From CAZYFH01 sp964646815 (GTDB lineage: Bacteria > Acidobacteriota > Vicinamibacteria > Vicinamibacterales > UBA8438), in contig CAZYFH010000001.1 in the NCBI GenBank assembly GCA_964646815.1, positions 1 through 64,000 of the forward strand: a stretch of 64,000 nt of DNA. Direction: 5' to 3'. The notes below the pieces were generated by a model. It was not told where the DNA came from. It did not search any database and saw nothing but the letters and a program-made list of their open reading frames with translations. Shown here piece by piece: positions 10,663 to 18,880 of this stretch; within the stretch, counting starts at the first letter, position 1, and every line of letters starts with the position of its first letter. The position numbers were made by a program, and so were the translations under genes.

Positions 10663-11955
10663 ATGAGCCCGACGATGAGACCCGCGGGGCGCCCGGTGTC
10701 GCGCGCCGTCATCATTGCGGTTGGCACCGAGCTACTGACGCCGCACAAGGTCGATACGAACTCGCTCTTCCTCACCGAGCAGCTGAACGCGGCGGGGATT
10801 ACCGTTCGCCAAAAGCTGGTCGTCGGCGATGACCCCGACGATCTGGTCGAGGCGCTCCGGCACGGAATGCGGTCTGGCGACCTCGTGGTCGTGACGGGCG
10901 GGCTTGGTCCGACCGAAGACGATCTGACGCGCGAGACGGTCGCGCAGCTGCTCGGCCTGCCACTCGCGGAGGACAAGACCGTTCTTGAGAGCATGCGCGC
11001 GCGCTTCGCCGCCCGCCGACTCGAGATGCCTGCCATTAACCGTTGTCAAGCGCAGGTGCCTACCGGAGCGATCGTGCTGGCGAACCCGCACGGCACGGCT
11101 CCGGGCCTTTGGATAGAGCAGGGCGGAACAGTGGTGGTGCTCCTGCCCGGACCTCCGCGTGAGCTTCGCCCGATGTTTCGGCAGCTGGTCGTCGAGTCAC
11201 TGGCTGACCGGACGGATGGCCACCGCATCCATCGACGGGTCATGCGGATCACCGGACGGACGGAGTCGCACGTCGAGACAATGACGTATCCGATTTATTC
11301 GTCGTGGCGGCCGCCTGGTCCATCGATCGAGACCACGATCCTGTCGACGCTCGGGCAAGTCGAGTTGCACCTGTCGACACGCGCGACCGCCGAGGCCGAC
11401 GCGCGCCGTGTGCTAGATGTCGCCACGGACGAGCTGGCGGCCGTGCTGGGTCACGACCTGTTCAGCAGCGACGGCCGGTCGCTCGAAGCAGTCGTCGGAC
11501 AGCTGCTGCGCGACCGCGGTTTGCGCCTCGCGGTCGCCGAGTCGTGTACCGGTGGTCTCATCACCTCGCGCCTCACCGATGTGCCGGGGAGCTCCGCCTA
11601 CCTACACGCTGGGTGGACTGTGTACAGCGATGTAGCAAAGGTATCGCTGCTCGGTATCGCCCCCCGGCTGATTCGCGAGCACGGTGCAGTGAGCGAATCG
11701 GTGGCCGAGGCGATGGCAGCCGGGGCGCGTGCCCGGGCCGACGTCGACGTCGGCGTCGGCGTGACCGGCATCGCCGGTCCCGGCGGGGGGACGGAAGACA
11801 AGCCGGTTGGAACCGTCTGTCTCGCATTGGACGGTCCGGAGCAACTTCGGCGTGTCCGGCGGTTGCAGCTCCCCGGGGAGCGAGATCGCGTGAAGTTCCA
11901 AGCCTCGCAATCGGCGCTCGACATGGTCCGTCGCGTGTTGTTGCGACACGCGTAG
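10663..11955 (+). CDS. cinA: CinA family protein (nicotinamide-nucleotide amidase / ADP-ribose pyrophosphatase type)
   Basis: This is a two-domain CinA of about 430 residues. The N-terminal molybdopterin-binding-like (COG1058) domain shows AVIIAVGTELLTPHKVDTNS, VVTGGLGPTEDDLTRE and VVLLPGPPRELRPMF. The C-terminal amidase domain (about residues 270-430) shows LRLAVAESCTGGLITSRLTDVPGSS, GAVSESVAEAMA and VGVTGIAGPGGGTEDKPVGTV. CinA enzymes recycle pyridine nucleotides by deamidating NMN; the name comes from competence operons. ATG 10663 is taken as start, with TTG 10654 and ATG 10675 as alternatives. It follows pgpA by 61 bp and precedes thpR by 6 bp. Confidence 0.94.
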   Translation: MSPTMRPAGRPVSRAVIIAVGTELLTPHKVDTNSLFLTEQLNAAGITVRQKLVVGDDPDDLVEALRHGMRSGDLVVVTGGLGPTEDDLTRETVAQLLGLPLAEDKTVLESMRARFAARRLEMPAINRCQAQVPTGAIVLANPHGTAPGLWIEQGGTVVVLLPGPPRELRPMFRQLVVESLADRTDGHRIHRRVMRITGRTESHVETMTYPIYSSWRPPGPSIETTILSTLGQVELHLSTRATAEADARRVLDVATDELAAVLGHDLFSSDGRSLEAVVGQLLRDRGLRLAVAESCTGGLITSRLTDVPGSSAYLHAGWTVYSDVAKVSLLGIAPRLIREHGAVSESVAEAMAAGARARADVDVGVGVTGIAGPGGGTEDKPVGTVCLALDGPEQLRRVRRLQLPGERDRVKFQASQSALDMVRRVLLRHA

Positions 11956-11961
11956 TCTCCG

Positions 11962-12591
11962 GTGCGACTCTTCTTCGGGATCGAGCTCGACCCGGCCAGC
12001 CGCGCGCAGATCGCGGCGGTCACCGCAGGCCTGTGCCGGCTCGACGTCTTCAGGGGTGCCGTTGTGACTTGGGTCCGGCCGTCGCGCCTCCATCTGACCC
12101 TTGCCTTTCTGGGTGAGGTCGGTCCAGACCTCGCGACGCAGGTGCGGCGCGTGGCAGAGGAAAGATTGACGTTAACGCCGTTTTGTGTCGAGGTGGGGAC
12201 GCTGGGTGCATTTCCTCACTCGGGCGTGCCGCGCGCGCTCTGGCTGGGCGTGACGAAGGGCGAGGCGGAGCTCGCCGAAGTGCACGCGACCCTCTGGCGC
12301 CGACTTGCGTCGCTGTCGCTGACACCCGAGCGCCGCCGGTTCGCGGCACACCTAACGCTCGGCCGTGTCAAGCGGACGCCGCGCGGGAGGGGTCGAGCGA
12401 TGCGCGACGCATTGGGAGACGTCGCCGTGCCGACGATTGCCTGGACCGTAAATCAGGTCAGACTCTATGAGAGCCGGCTCGCCTCCAGCGGTCCGTCGTA
12501 TCACCTGGTCCACCATGCGCGGCTTGCGGATGGCGGTGGGCCGCTGGCAGCCTGTGGTAAGAATTGCGCGTCGCACCGAGACCCCGCTTGA
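11962..12591 (+). CDS. thpR: RNA 2',3'-cyclic phosphodiesterase (2'-5' RNA ligase family)
   Basis: ThpR hydrolyses 2',3'-cyclic phosphates on RNA and can join 2'-5' ends in vitro. The 209-residue protein starts at GTG 11962 (VRLFFGIELDPASRAQ) and has both HxTx catalytic motifs: HLTLAFLG near residue 36 and HLTLGRVKR near residue 131. This is the hallmark of the 2H phosphoesterase fold. Its conserved part ends near YHLVHHARLAD. The last 15 or so residues and the stop codon lie within a dispersed intergenic repeat (12556-12787), so the C-terminal tail probably comes from repeat sequence. Confidence 0.92.
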   Translation: MRLFFGIELDPASRAQIAAVTAGLCRLDVFRGAVVTWVRPSRLHLTLAFLGEVGPDLATQVRRVAEERLTLTPFCVEVGTLGAFPHSGVPRALWLGVTKGEAELAEVHATLWRRLASLSLTPERRRFAAHLTLGRVKRTPRGRGRAMRDALGDVAVPTIAWTVNQVRLYESRLASSGPSYHLVHHARLADGGGPLAACGKNCASHRDPA

Positions 12592-12787
12592 TCCGAAGCG
12601 CGTCCGCCCTGGCACGGCGCGACGAGGGAGAATACGCTGAGTAGCTCTTGACACGCTTGGGCCTCGAATCGTCGGGCAGAAAACCGGCGCTGCACCGATG
12701 TTTTCTCAGGCGTTGACCGAGGAGCAACGCCGTCAGGGAGGATGCCTTACCGGTCGGATGGAACGCGACTTTCACCGCGGGCTGCTA
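12556..12787 (+). repeat. Dispersed intergenic repeat, family A, copy 1
   Basis: This segment reappears at 49615-49836 in the same orientation. Shared blocks, in order, are a 19-nt identical stretch (12567-12585 and 49630-49648), a 14-nt identical stretch GCGACGAGGGAGAA (12619-12632 and 49683-49696), and a near-identical 37-nt tail (12751-12787 and 49800-49836), with a divergent middle of similar length. The total length is about 230 bp. No open frame is shared by both copies, so it looks non-coding. It runs over the last 36 bases of thpR. Only two copies fall in this window. Confidence 0.72.
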
Positions 12788-12855
12788 GAGTCCACTCAGT
12801 AGAGGTAGCCGACTCGTCGCGCCGCGAGACAGGGCCGAGGACGGCGCGGGGGCGG

Positions 12856-13470
12856 GTGTGCGCCGGCCTGGCGCGCCCGGACTGGCTGCTGCTCGGCGGA
12901 GCGTATCTGGTGGGCGGCGTTCCATTCGCGTTACTCCTGGCGCGTAGGGTCGGCGGCGTCGACGTGCGGAGCGCCGGCAGCGGAAACGTCGACGCTGCCA
13001 ACGTGCTGCGTACGACACGCCCGGCGCTCGCGTGTGCCGTGCTCGCGCTCGACGTCGGGAAGGGTGCCGCGGTCGTCCTGTTCTCGGTCGGGGTCGGTGC
13101 ACATGACGTCGTCCAGGTGGCGACGGCCGTTGCTGTAGTCGCCGGGCACGTGTGGTCGTTCTGGCTCCGATTCCGTGGCGGGAAGGGAGTCGCGACCGCT
13201 TGCGGGGCGTTTGCCGTCCTGGCGCCGGACGCGGCCGCTGTGGCCGCCGCGGTGTTCGTTGTGGTGGTCTCGATCACGCGTTATGTCTCAGTGGCGTCCG
13301 TCGTCGCGACGCTCACACTGCCGGTCGCGATGTACGGTACGAGTGCGCCATCGGTCACAGTGGCGAGTGCCGCCGGAATTGCCGCGGTCGTCGTTAGTCG
13401 TCATCGCGGGAATCTCGTCCGACTTCAGTTTGGGACAGAGCGCCGTGTCGCGCTGAGGGAACGGAGTTGA
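12856..13470 (+). CDS. plsY: Glycerol-3-phosphate acyltransferase PlsY
   Basis: PlsY transfers an acyl group from acyl-phosphate to glycerol-3-phosphate, the first step of membrane phospholipid synthesis. From GTG 12856 the protein is 204 residues, the normal length. An upstream ATG at 12742 would add 38 residues encoded partly in repeat sequence. Signatures are VGGVPFALLLARRVGGVDVR, SAGSGNVDAANVLRTT (usual GSGNxGAxN, here slightly altered), ALDVGKGA, FRGGKGVATACG, and the final HRGNLVRLQFGTE. There are five hydrophobic helices. It is 54 bp ahead of gpsA, which supplies its substrate. Confidence 0.92.
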   Translation: MCAGLARPDWLLLGGAYLVGGVPFALLLARRVGGVDVRSAGSGNVDAANVLRTTRPALACAVLALDVGKGAAVVLFSVGVGAHDVVQVATAVAVVAGHVWSFWLRFRGGKGVATACGAFAVLAPDAAAVAAAVFVVVVSITRYVSVASVVATLTLPVAMYGTSAPSVTVASAAGIAAVVVSRHRGNLVRLQFGTERRVALRERS

Positions 13471-13524
13471 CCGGCGGATCGCGTGTCTTGGCGCAGGTTG
13501 CCGTTACACGTCGTGGCCAGTGAA

Positions 13525-14541
13525 ATGAACAACCCGTCAGGCAACCGCGTTGGCGTGCTTGGGAGTGGCGGGTGGGGCACCGCGCTTGCGGTGCATCTCG
13601 GGCGGCTCGGAAAGCAGGTGAGCCTGTGGGGTCGTGACGAGGCGCTGGTGGCCCGGATGGTGTCCCGCCGAGAGAACAGGCCGTATCTCGCCGATGTGGA
13701 ACTGCCGGCGACGGTCGATCCCACCCCCTCGCTTGAGGCCGCGCTGGACGGAGTGAAGTACGTGGTCGCGGCGGTGCCATCCCACGGGGTCCGCGACGTG
13801 CTCCGCCGAGCAGCCCCGGTGGTGCCGCCGGAGGCCACCATTATTAGCGCCGCCAAAGGGCTAGAGGTCGGCACCTTGCTCCGAATGTCCGAGGTCATCG
13901 ACCAGGAGCTTGGCGCATCGCGCCCGGTCGCGATCCTGTCGGGGCCCAGCTTCGCAGCCGAGGTGGCCCGGGGCATGCCGACCGCCGTGTCCGTGGCCGG
14001 CAGATCGGAGGCAGCCGTAGCCGCGGTCCAGCGCGAGTTTCGTGCCAGTTACTTCCGGCTCTATGCCAGTGCCGACGTCACCGGTGTCGAGGTCGGGGCG
14101 GCGCTGAAGAATGTGATCGCGATTGCCACCGGAGTCGTCGAGGCGCTGGGACTCGGCCGCAACGCGTCGGCTGCGCTCATCACGCGTGGGCTGGCTGAAA
14201 TCTCACGGCTCGCGTTCGCGCTCGGCGGGCAACGTGACACAGTGGCGGGGCTGAGCGGGCTGGGCGACTTGATCTTGACCTGCACTGGTACGTTGAGCCG
14301 CAACCGTCAGGTGGGGCTCGAGCTGGGCAAGGGGCGACCGCTGGGTGACGTCCTCACCGGGATGAAGATGGTCGCCGAAGGGGTGCGCACGACCAGCGCG
14401 GCGTTGGCGCTCGGCGCCCGCCACAATGTCGAGTTGCCGATCGTAGCCCAGATGGCGGAGGTCCTTGCGGGACGCCGCACGCCGCGCGAGGCAGTCGAGG
14501 AGTTGATGCTGCGCCGTCAGCGCGCGGAGTTGGAGCAGTGA
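13525..14541 (+). CDS. gpsA: Glycerol-3-phosphate dehydrogenase [NAD(P)+]
   Basis: GpsA reduces dihydroxyacetone phosphate to sn-glycerol-3-phosphate in the cytoplasm. The 338-residue protein begins MNNPSGNRVGVLGSGGWGTA; the Rossmann GSGGWGTALA is the NAD(P)-binding loop. Later come AAKGLEV, ILSGPSFAAEVARGMPTA, the catalytic-lysine region GAALKNVIAIATGV and GLGDLILTCTGTLSRNRQVG. An upstream in-frame start at 13483 would add 14 residues with no match, so ATG 13525 is preferred. It overlaps ftsY by 4 bp and follows plsY: glycerol-3-phosphate made here feeds PlsY. Confidence 0.95.
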   Translation: MNNPSGNRVGVLGSGGWGTALAVHLGRLGKQVSLWGRDEALVARMVSRRENRPYLADVELPATVDPTPSLEAALDGVKYVVAAVPSHGVRDVLRRAAPVVPPEATIISAAKGLEVGTLLRMSEVIDQELGASRPVAILSGPSFAAEVARGMPTAVSVAGRSEAAVAAVQREFRASYFRLYASADVTGVEVGAALKNVIAIATGVVEALGLGRNASAALITRGLAEISRLAFALGGQRDTVAGLSGLGDLILTCTGTLSRNRQVGLELGKGRPLGDVLTGMKMVAEGVRTTSAALALGARHNVELPIVAQMAEVLAGRRTPREAVEELMLRRQRAELEQ

Positions 14542-15452
14542 ACCTGCTTAGTCGACTGCGCGACGGTCTCCGGCGTACAGCAGAGCGGTTGACGGGTCGT
14601 CTCTCGGATCTGGCAGCCGACGTCGACGCGGTCGAGAGCCCTGGGGCAGATGGCGAGACGTTTGCCGCTCTCGAAGAGGTTCTGATCGAGGCGGATGTCG
14701 GCGTCGTCGCGGCCGAGCGCATCGTATCTCGCGTGCGGGACGGCAACGGCGCCGACGTGACCCTGACGACACGTGTGAGACGCGAGATCCTCGAGATCCT
14801 CGAGCGGCCTGCGCTACAGGACAGGTCGGCAACACGCCCTCGCGTCGTGCTGGTGGTCGGAGTCAACGGCACCGGCAAGACAACGACGGTGGGGAAGCTC
14901 GCTTACCGCTGGCGGTGCGAGGGCGAATCCCCGCTGATCTGCGCAGCCGACACGTTTCGCGCCGCGGCCGTCGACCAGATCGAGACATGGGCCGCGCGCG
15001 CGGCGGTTGACATCGTGCACGCGGCCTCCGGCGCCGACCCGGCCGCCGTCGTTTTCGATGCGATTCAGGCCGGGATCGCTCGCGGCCGGAGCATCGTGAT
15101 CGTCGATACAGCGGGTCGCCTGCATACCCGAAGGGATCTGATGGCGGAGCTGTCCAAGATCAAGAGAGTGACAGCTCGCGCGGTGGAGGGCGCGCCGCAC
15201 GAAGTGCTGCTGGTCCTGGACGCGACGGTCGGTCAGAACGGACTTGCGCAAGCGCGACATTTCCTCGAAACATCGGCGGTGACGGGGATCGTGCTGGCCA
15301 AGCTCGACGGCACGGCGAAGGGTGGGGTGGCGGTCGCCGTGGCCAGCGAGCTCGACGTACCGATCCGCTACGTCGGCGTGGGCGAGGGCATCGAGGACCT
15401 CGTACCGTTCTCGCCGGCCGATTACGTCGACGCGCTCTTTGCACGGGGGTAG
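14538..15452 (+). CDS. ftsY: Signal recognition particle receptor FtsY
   Basis: FtsY is the membrane-associated GTPase that receives ribosome-SRP complexes. The 304-residue protein has an N domain (helical, residues 1-95) and G domain: GVNGTGKTTTVGKLAYR (P-loop), DTFRAAAVDQIETWAARA, DTAGRLHTRRDLMAELSKI, VLDATVGQNG and KLDGTAKGGVAVA, then GEGIEDLVPFSPADYVDALF. The acidic A domain of the E. coli protein is absent. It starts at GTG in the gpsA stop (GTGA). The partner ffh lies 3.4 kb downstream. Confidence 0.95.
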   Translation: MNLLSRLRDGLRRTAERLTGRLSDLAADVDAVESPGADGETFAALEEVLIEADVGVVAAERIVSRVRDGNGADVTLTTRVRREILEILERPALQDRSATRPRVVLVVGVNGTGKTTTVGKLAYRWRCEGESPLICAADTFRAAAVDQIETWAARAAVDIVHAASGADPAAVVFDAIQAGIARGRSIVIVDTAGRLHTRRDLMAELSKIKRVTARAVEGAPHEVLLVLDATVGQNGLAQARHFLETSAVTGIVLAKLDGTAKGGVAVAVASELDVPIRYVGVGEGIEDLVPFSPADYVDALFARG

Positions 15453-15609
15453 TAGCTCGTGGCAAAGTCCAGCTGCTTTCGACTGGCGCTGCATCCCGCA
15501 ATCGCTGGCGTTCGACCACGCGCCAGTGGGGTCACATGATGGGAGTAGGTTCCTTCCTCGCGCCTTGTAATGGCCGGACGCGCTCCGAATCCATCGGGTT
15601 CTCGGTGCG

Positions 15610-16734
15610 ATGCCGGGCTTTCACCACGAGTTGCTCGTCGTGAGCGCGATTCCAGACGACACGCACATGGACCGCGCGCTGGCCCTGGCCGCGCAGGGGC
15701 GTGGCCGCACCAGTCCCAATCCGATGGTGGGCGCCGTCGTCGTGACGGCGGACGGGATCGTGGTCGGCGAAGGGTTTCACGCGCGCGCCGGGGGAGACCA
15801 TGCCGAGATCCGTGCGCTGGCTGCCGCGGGGCCGGCCGCGCGAGGGTCGACGTTGTACTGCACGCTTGAGCCTTGCTGTCACCATGGCCGCACGAGTCCG
15901 TGCGCACCGCGGATCGTGGCGGCTGGCGTGGAGCGTGTCGTCGTCGCGATGGTCGATCCCCATCCTCGGGTCCGCGGCGGTGGTCTCGCGTATCTCCGTG
16001 CCCACGGCGTTCGGGTCGATGTCGGTATGCGCCAGGCCGCGGCGGAGCAGATCAACGAGGCGTTCGTTATCTGGGTGGCGCTTGGCCGACCGTTCGTGAC
16101 AATGAAGATCGCGACCAGTCTCGATGGTCGGATCGCCGCACGGCCCGGAACACGGACGCCAGTGACCGCGGAGCCAGCCGTGCGCGCGGTACATGCGCAG
16201 CGAGCCGTCGTTGATGCCGTGGGTGTGGGTTCGACCACGTTACTGGTTGACGACCCGCTCTTGACGGTCCGTGGTGTGGCACGCGCCGGGCCGTTGACGC
16301 GCGTTGTGTTCGATCGACGGCTACGCACCCCGCCGACCGCACGCATCTTCGGAACACTGAGCACGGGCCCGGTCGTCATCGTGACGACGGAGCGCGCCGC
16401 GTCTGCACGGCCGGGAGACGTCAGTCGCTTGGCCGCCGCCGGCGCCGACGTGGAGGCGCTGGTGCGGGGCGATGTCTGCGAGGCGTTGCAGCGGCTCGGT
16501 GCGCGGCAAATCACTACGCTGGTGGTCGAAGGCGGGACAACGATCCACCGCGCCGCCTGGACGGCGGGTGTCGTGGATCGGGTGCAGCTCTTCATCGCTC
16601 AGTCCAACATCGGGGAAGACGGCGTCGGCTGGCTCGCCGGGCACGGACTGTCACTCGCCGATCTGAAGGCTCTACGCGTCCGCGTGCTGGGGCCGGATCT
16701 CCAAGTGGAGGGTGATGTTTACAGGGATCATTGA
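15610..16734 (+). CDS. ribD: Bifunctional riboflavin deaminase/reductase RibD
   Basis: RibD carries out deamination then reduction of the pyrimidine intermediate of riboflavin synthesis. The N-terminal deaminase domain shows SPNPMVGAVVV, GGDHAEIRAL (zinc His and catalytic Glu) and CTLEPCCHHGRTSPCA (zinc Cys). The reductase domain (from about residue 155) shows PFVTMKIATSLDGRIA, and VVEGGTTIHRAAW. Length is 374 residues from ATG 15610; GTG 15643 and ATG 15667 are possible later starts because homology begins near MDRALALA. The 157-bp spacer to ftsY holds no visible FMN riboswitch. It overlaps ribE by 20 bp. Confidence 0.93.
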   Translation: MPGFHHELLVVSAIPDDTHMDRALALAAQGRGRTSPNPMVGAVVVTADGIVVGEGFHARAGGDHAEIRALAAAGPAARGSTLYCTLEPCCHHGRTSPCAPRIVAAGVERVVVAMVDPHPRVRGGGLAYLRAHGVRVDVGMRQAAAEQINEAFVIWVALGRPFVTMKIATSLDGRIAARPGTRTPVTAEPAVRAVHAQRAVVDAVGVGSTTLLVDDPLLTVRGVARAGPLTRVVFDRRLRTPPTARIFGTLSTGPVVIVTTERAASARPGDVSRLAAAGADVEALVRGDVCEALQRLGARQITTLVVEGGTTIHRAAWTAGVVDRVQLFIAQSNIGEDGVGWLAGHGLSLADLKALRVRVLGPDLQVEGDVYRDH

Positions 16735-17329
16735 GGACATCGGAGAGGTGGCGGAGGTGCGGACGATTCCTGCTGGGTTGCGGCTGCGGGTCGCGACGGG
16801 GTTGGCGTCGGACTTGTCCGTGGGGGACAGCATTGCCGTCAATGGGGTTTGCCTAACGGTCGTTCTGTGTAGCGCCGGCGAGTTCCACGCGGAGGTGTCA
16901 CCCGAAACAGCCCGTGTGACCGCGCTCGGCGTGACGACGCCAGGGTCGATCGTGAATCTGGAACGACCACTCCGAGCGGACGGTCGTCTCGGAGGGCACT
17001 TTGTCCTTGGCCATGTAGACGGTGTGGGTCACATCGACGAGATCAGGCAGGATGGCGAGTTCTGGTGGGCGACGTTTCGGTATCCGGCGGGGTTGGAGCT
17101 CTACTTGATACGCAAGGGGTCGGTCGCAGTGGATGGGATCAGTCTGACGGTCGCCGGGTTGAGTGCGCAGCGATTCGACGTGCAGGTCGTGCCTCACACG
17201 TGGCGCCAGACGCGGTTGCACGCCGCGGCGGTCGATGATCCCGTCAATCTCGAGTGCGATATGCTTGGAAAGCACATCGTCCGCGCCTTGGAGGTCGCAC
17301 GCAGGGGCGAGGGCGACGCTGAGCAGTGA
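16715..17329 (+). CDS. ribE: Riboflavin synthase (alpha chain)
   Basis: This enzyme dismutates two 6,7-dimethyl-8-ribityllumazine molecules to riboflavin. The 204-residue protein begins with the invariant MFTGIIEDIGEV and has two lumazine-binding repeats: SVGDSIAVNGVCLTVV ... GGHFVLGHVDGVG in the first, and RKGSVAVDGISLTVAG in the second. ATG 16715 is preceded by GGAGG within the ribD end. An adjacent GTG (16712) is in frame but the family starts at MFTG. ribE overlaps ribD upstream and meets ribBA downstream. Confidence 0.96.
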   Translation: MFTGIIEDIGEVAEVRTIPAGLRLRVATGLASDLSVGDSIAVNGVCLTVVLCSAGEFHAEVSPETARVTALGVTTPGSIVNLERPLRADGRLGGHFVLGHVDGVGHIDEIRQDGEFWWATFRYPAGLELYLIRKGSVAVDGISLTVAGLSAQRFDVQVVPHTWRQTRLHAAAVDDPVNLECDMLGKHIVRALEVARRGEGDAEQ

Positions 17330-17343
17330 TACGAGGGACGACG

Positions 17344-18621
17344 ATGGCTGGCAAGACAGCACGGCGACCGAGGGGCTCGCAGGGGGAAGGCCCCCGACGT
17401 GTGGGGCGTGGGCGTCGCGGCCCGTTTACGTCGATCGACGAGGCCGTCTCGGCGTTTCGCGATGGCCGCATGATCATCGTGGTCGATGACGAGGATCGCG
17501 AGAACGAAGGCGATCTCACGATCGCCGCCGACACGATCACGCCTGACGCAATCAACTTCATGGCGCGATACGGGAGGGGGCTCATCTGCCTGTCGATGAC
17601 GGGAGACCGCCTGGACGAGCTCGACATCCCGATGGCCGTGAGCGAGAACACATCCCGGTTCGAGACCGCGTTCGGCGTGCCAATCGACGCGAAGCACGGG
17701 ACGACGACGGGGATCTCGGCGGCGGATCGGGCGGCCACGATTCGAGTCGCGATCGACCCGAAGACGACGCCGAATGACCTGTCGAGGCCAGGGCACGTGT
17801 TTCCGCTGCGCGCCCGTGCAGGCGGGGTGCTGGTGCGCGCGGGCCAGACCGAAGCCGCCGTCGATATGTCTCGGCTGGCGGGTCTCTATCCCGCAGGCGT
17901 GATCTGCGAAATCATGAACGACGACGGCACGATGGCGCGTGTCCCGGAGCTGCGGAAGTTCGCGAAACGTCATGGCTTACTCATGATCACCGTAGCCGAT
18001 CTGATCAAATACCGGATGCGTCACGACCGCCTCGTGCACCGGGTGGCTGCGGCAGCCCTCCCGACGGACCACGGCGCGTTTCAAGTCATTGCCTACGAGA
18101 GCCTGATCGACGGCGAGACGCACATGGCGCTCGTGCGCGGGGACATCGGCGACGGACAGTCGGTGCTGGTCAGGGTGCACTCCCGTTGCCTGACCGGCGA
18201 TGTCTTTCACTCGTCGCGGTGCGACTGCGGCAGCCAGCTCTCGCTCGCGATGGATCGGATCGCCGCCGAGGGGCGTGGTATCTTGCTTTATCTGAACCAG
18301 GAGGGACGCGGTATCGGACTTGGCAACAAGATCCGAGCGTACGAACTCCAAGACCAGGGTCTCGACACTGTCGAAGCCAATGAGCGACTCGGCTTCAAGC
18401 CGGATCAGCGGGACTACGGGATTGGCGCACAGATTCTTGGCGATCTCGGGGTTCGCACGATGCGCCTCCTCACCAACAACCCCCGTAAGTTCATCGGACT
18501 CGACGGCTATGGGCTGGCCGTGCAGGAGTCGGTGCCGCTGGAAGTGGCCCCGTCCGAGTTCTCGAAAGCGTACCTGCGCGCGAAGAAGGAAAAACTCGGC
18601 CACCGGCTGTCATCGGTCTAG
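17344..18621 (+). CDS. ribBA: Bifunctional 3,4-dihydroxy-2-butanone-4-phosphate synthase / GTP cyclohydrolase II
   Basis: RibBA supplies both precursors of riboflavin. The 425-residue protein has the DHBP synthase domain first (DDEDRENEGDLTIAAD with metal-binding Glu, RPGHVFPLRARAGGVL, GVICEIMNDDGTMAR). GTP cyclohydrolase II follows (RVHSRCLTGDVFHSSRCDCG, carrying the three zinc cysteines; LNQEGRGIGL; LTNNPRK). ATG 17344 has GAGGGA 7-8 nt upstream; GTG 17326 overlapping the ribE stop is an alternative. The lumazine synthase gene ribH, usually next, is not present here: a repeat and ffh follow. Confidence 0.96.
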   Translation: MAGKTARRPRGSQGEGPRRVGRGRRGPFTSIDEAVSAFRDGRMIIVVDDEDRENEGDLTIAADTITPDAINFMARYGRGLICLSMTGDRLDELDIPMAVSENTSRFETAFGVPIDAKHGTTTGISAADRAATIRVAIDPKTTPNDLSRPGHVFPLRARAGGVLVRAGQTEAAVDMSRLAGLYPAGVICEIMNDDGTMARVPELRKFAKRHGLLMITVADLIKYRMRHDRLVHRVAAAALPTDHGAFQVIAYESLIDGETHMALVRGDIGDGQSVLVRVHSRCLTGDVFHSSRCDCGSQLSLAMDRIAAEGRGILLYLNQEGRGIGLGNKIRAYELQDQGLDTVEANERLGFKPDQRDYGIGAQILGDLGVRTMRLLTNNPRKFIGLDGYGLAVQESVPLEVAPSEFSKAYLRAKKEKLGHRLSSV

Positions 18622-18680
18622 ACTGGGCTTCGCCCCGAACCCCCGCGGCCGCTCCGCCGGGACCCCGAGAGTCCAACTCC
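18622..18680 (-). repeat. Dispersed intergenic repeat, family C, copy 1
   Basis: The reverse complement of this stretch aligns with 35384-35443 at about 47 of 60 positions by hand count, with an uninterrupted core CTCGGGGTCCC and a GC-rich centre. It directly follows the ribBA stop codon. It contains a small GGG-CTTCG-CCC hairpin. No coding function is apparent. Confidence 0.62.
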
Positions 18681-18787
18681 GCGCCCACGAGGTGAACCTT
18701 ACGCGCCTCGGCCGCTTGCCGGCGGCACACGATGACGGCATTGTCGTCTCGTGCCGCAAAACGGCCGTGTACATGCCGCCCATTTCG

Positions 18788-18817
18788 TTGACACTCGTAA
18801 GGGCCCTCAGATACGAT
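18788..18817 (+). promoter_or_regulatory. Promoter of ffh
   Basis: A perfect TTGACA (18788-18793) is followed after 18 nt by TACGAT (18812-18817). It predicts a leader of about 57 nt to the ATG at 18881. The rest of the 259-bp spacer between ribBA and ffh holds the family C repeat and nothing else recognisable. Confidence 0.6.
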
Positions 18818-18880
18818 AAGCGATTGTGTGAGAGTCGCTTAGGGCTCTTCTTGGCTAGCCGGGTGCTCGAGGTGCCCGAG

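Noticed and set aside
15453..15609. FMN riboswitch upstream of ribD
   Set aside because: The conserved RFN segments could not be found; only a short CTGGCG/CGCCAG hairpin near 15510 was seen.
18622..18880. SRP (4.5S) RNA gene near ffh
   Set aside because: The conserved GGAAGGAAGCAGC-type apical loop is absent; the spacer holds a repeat and a promoter only.
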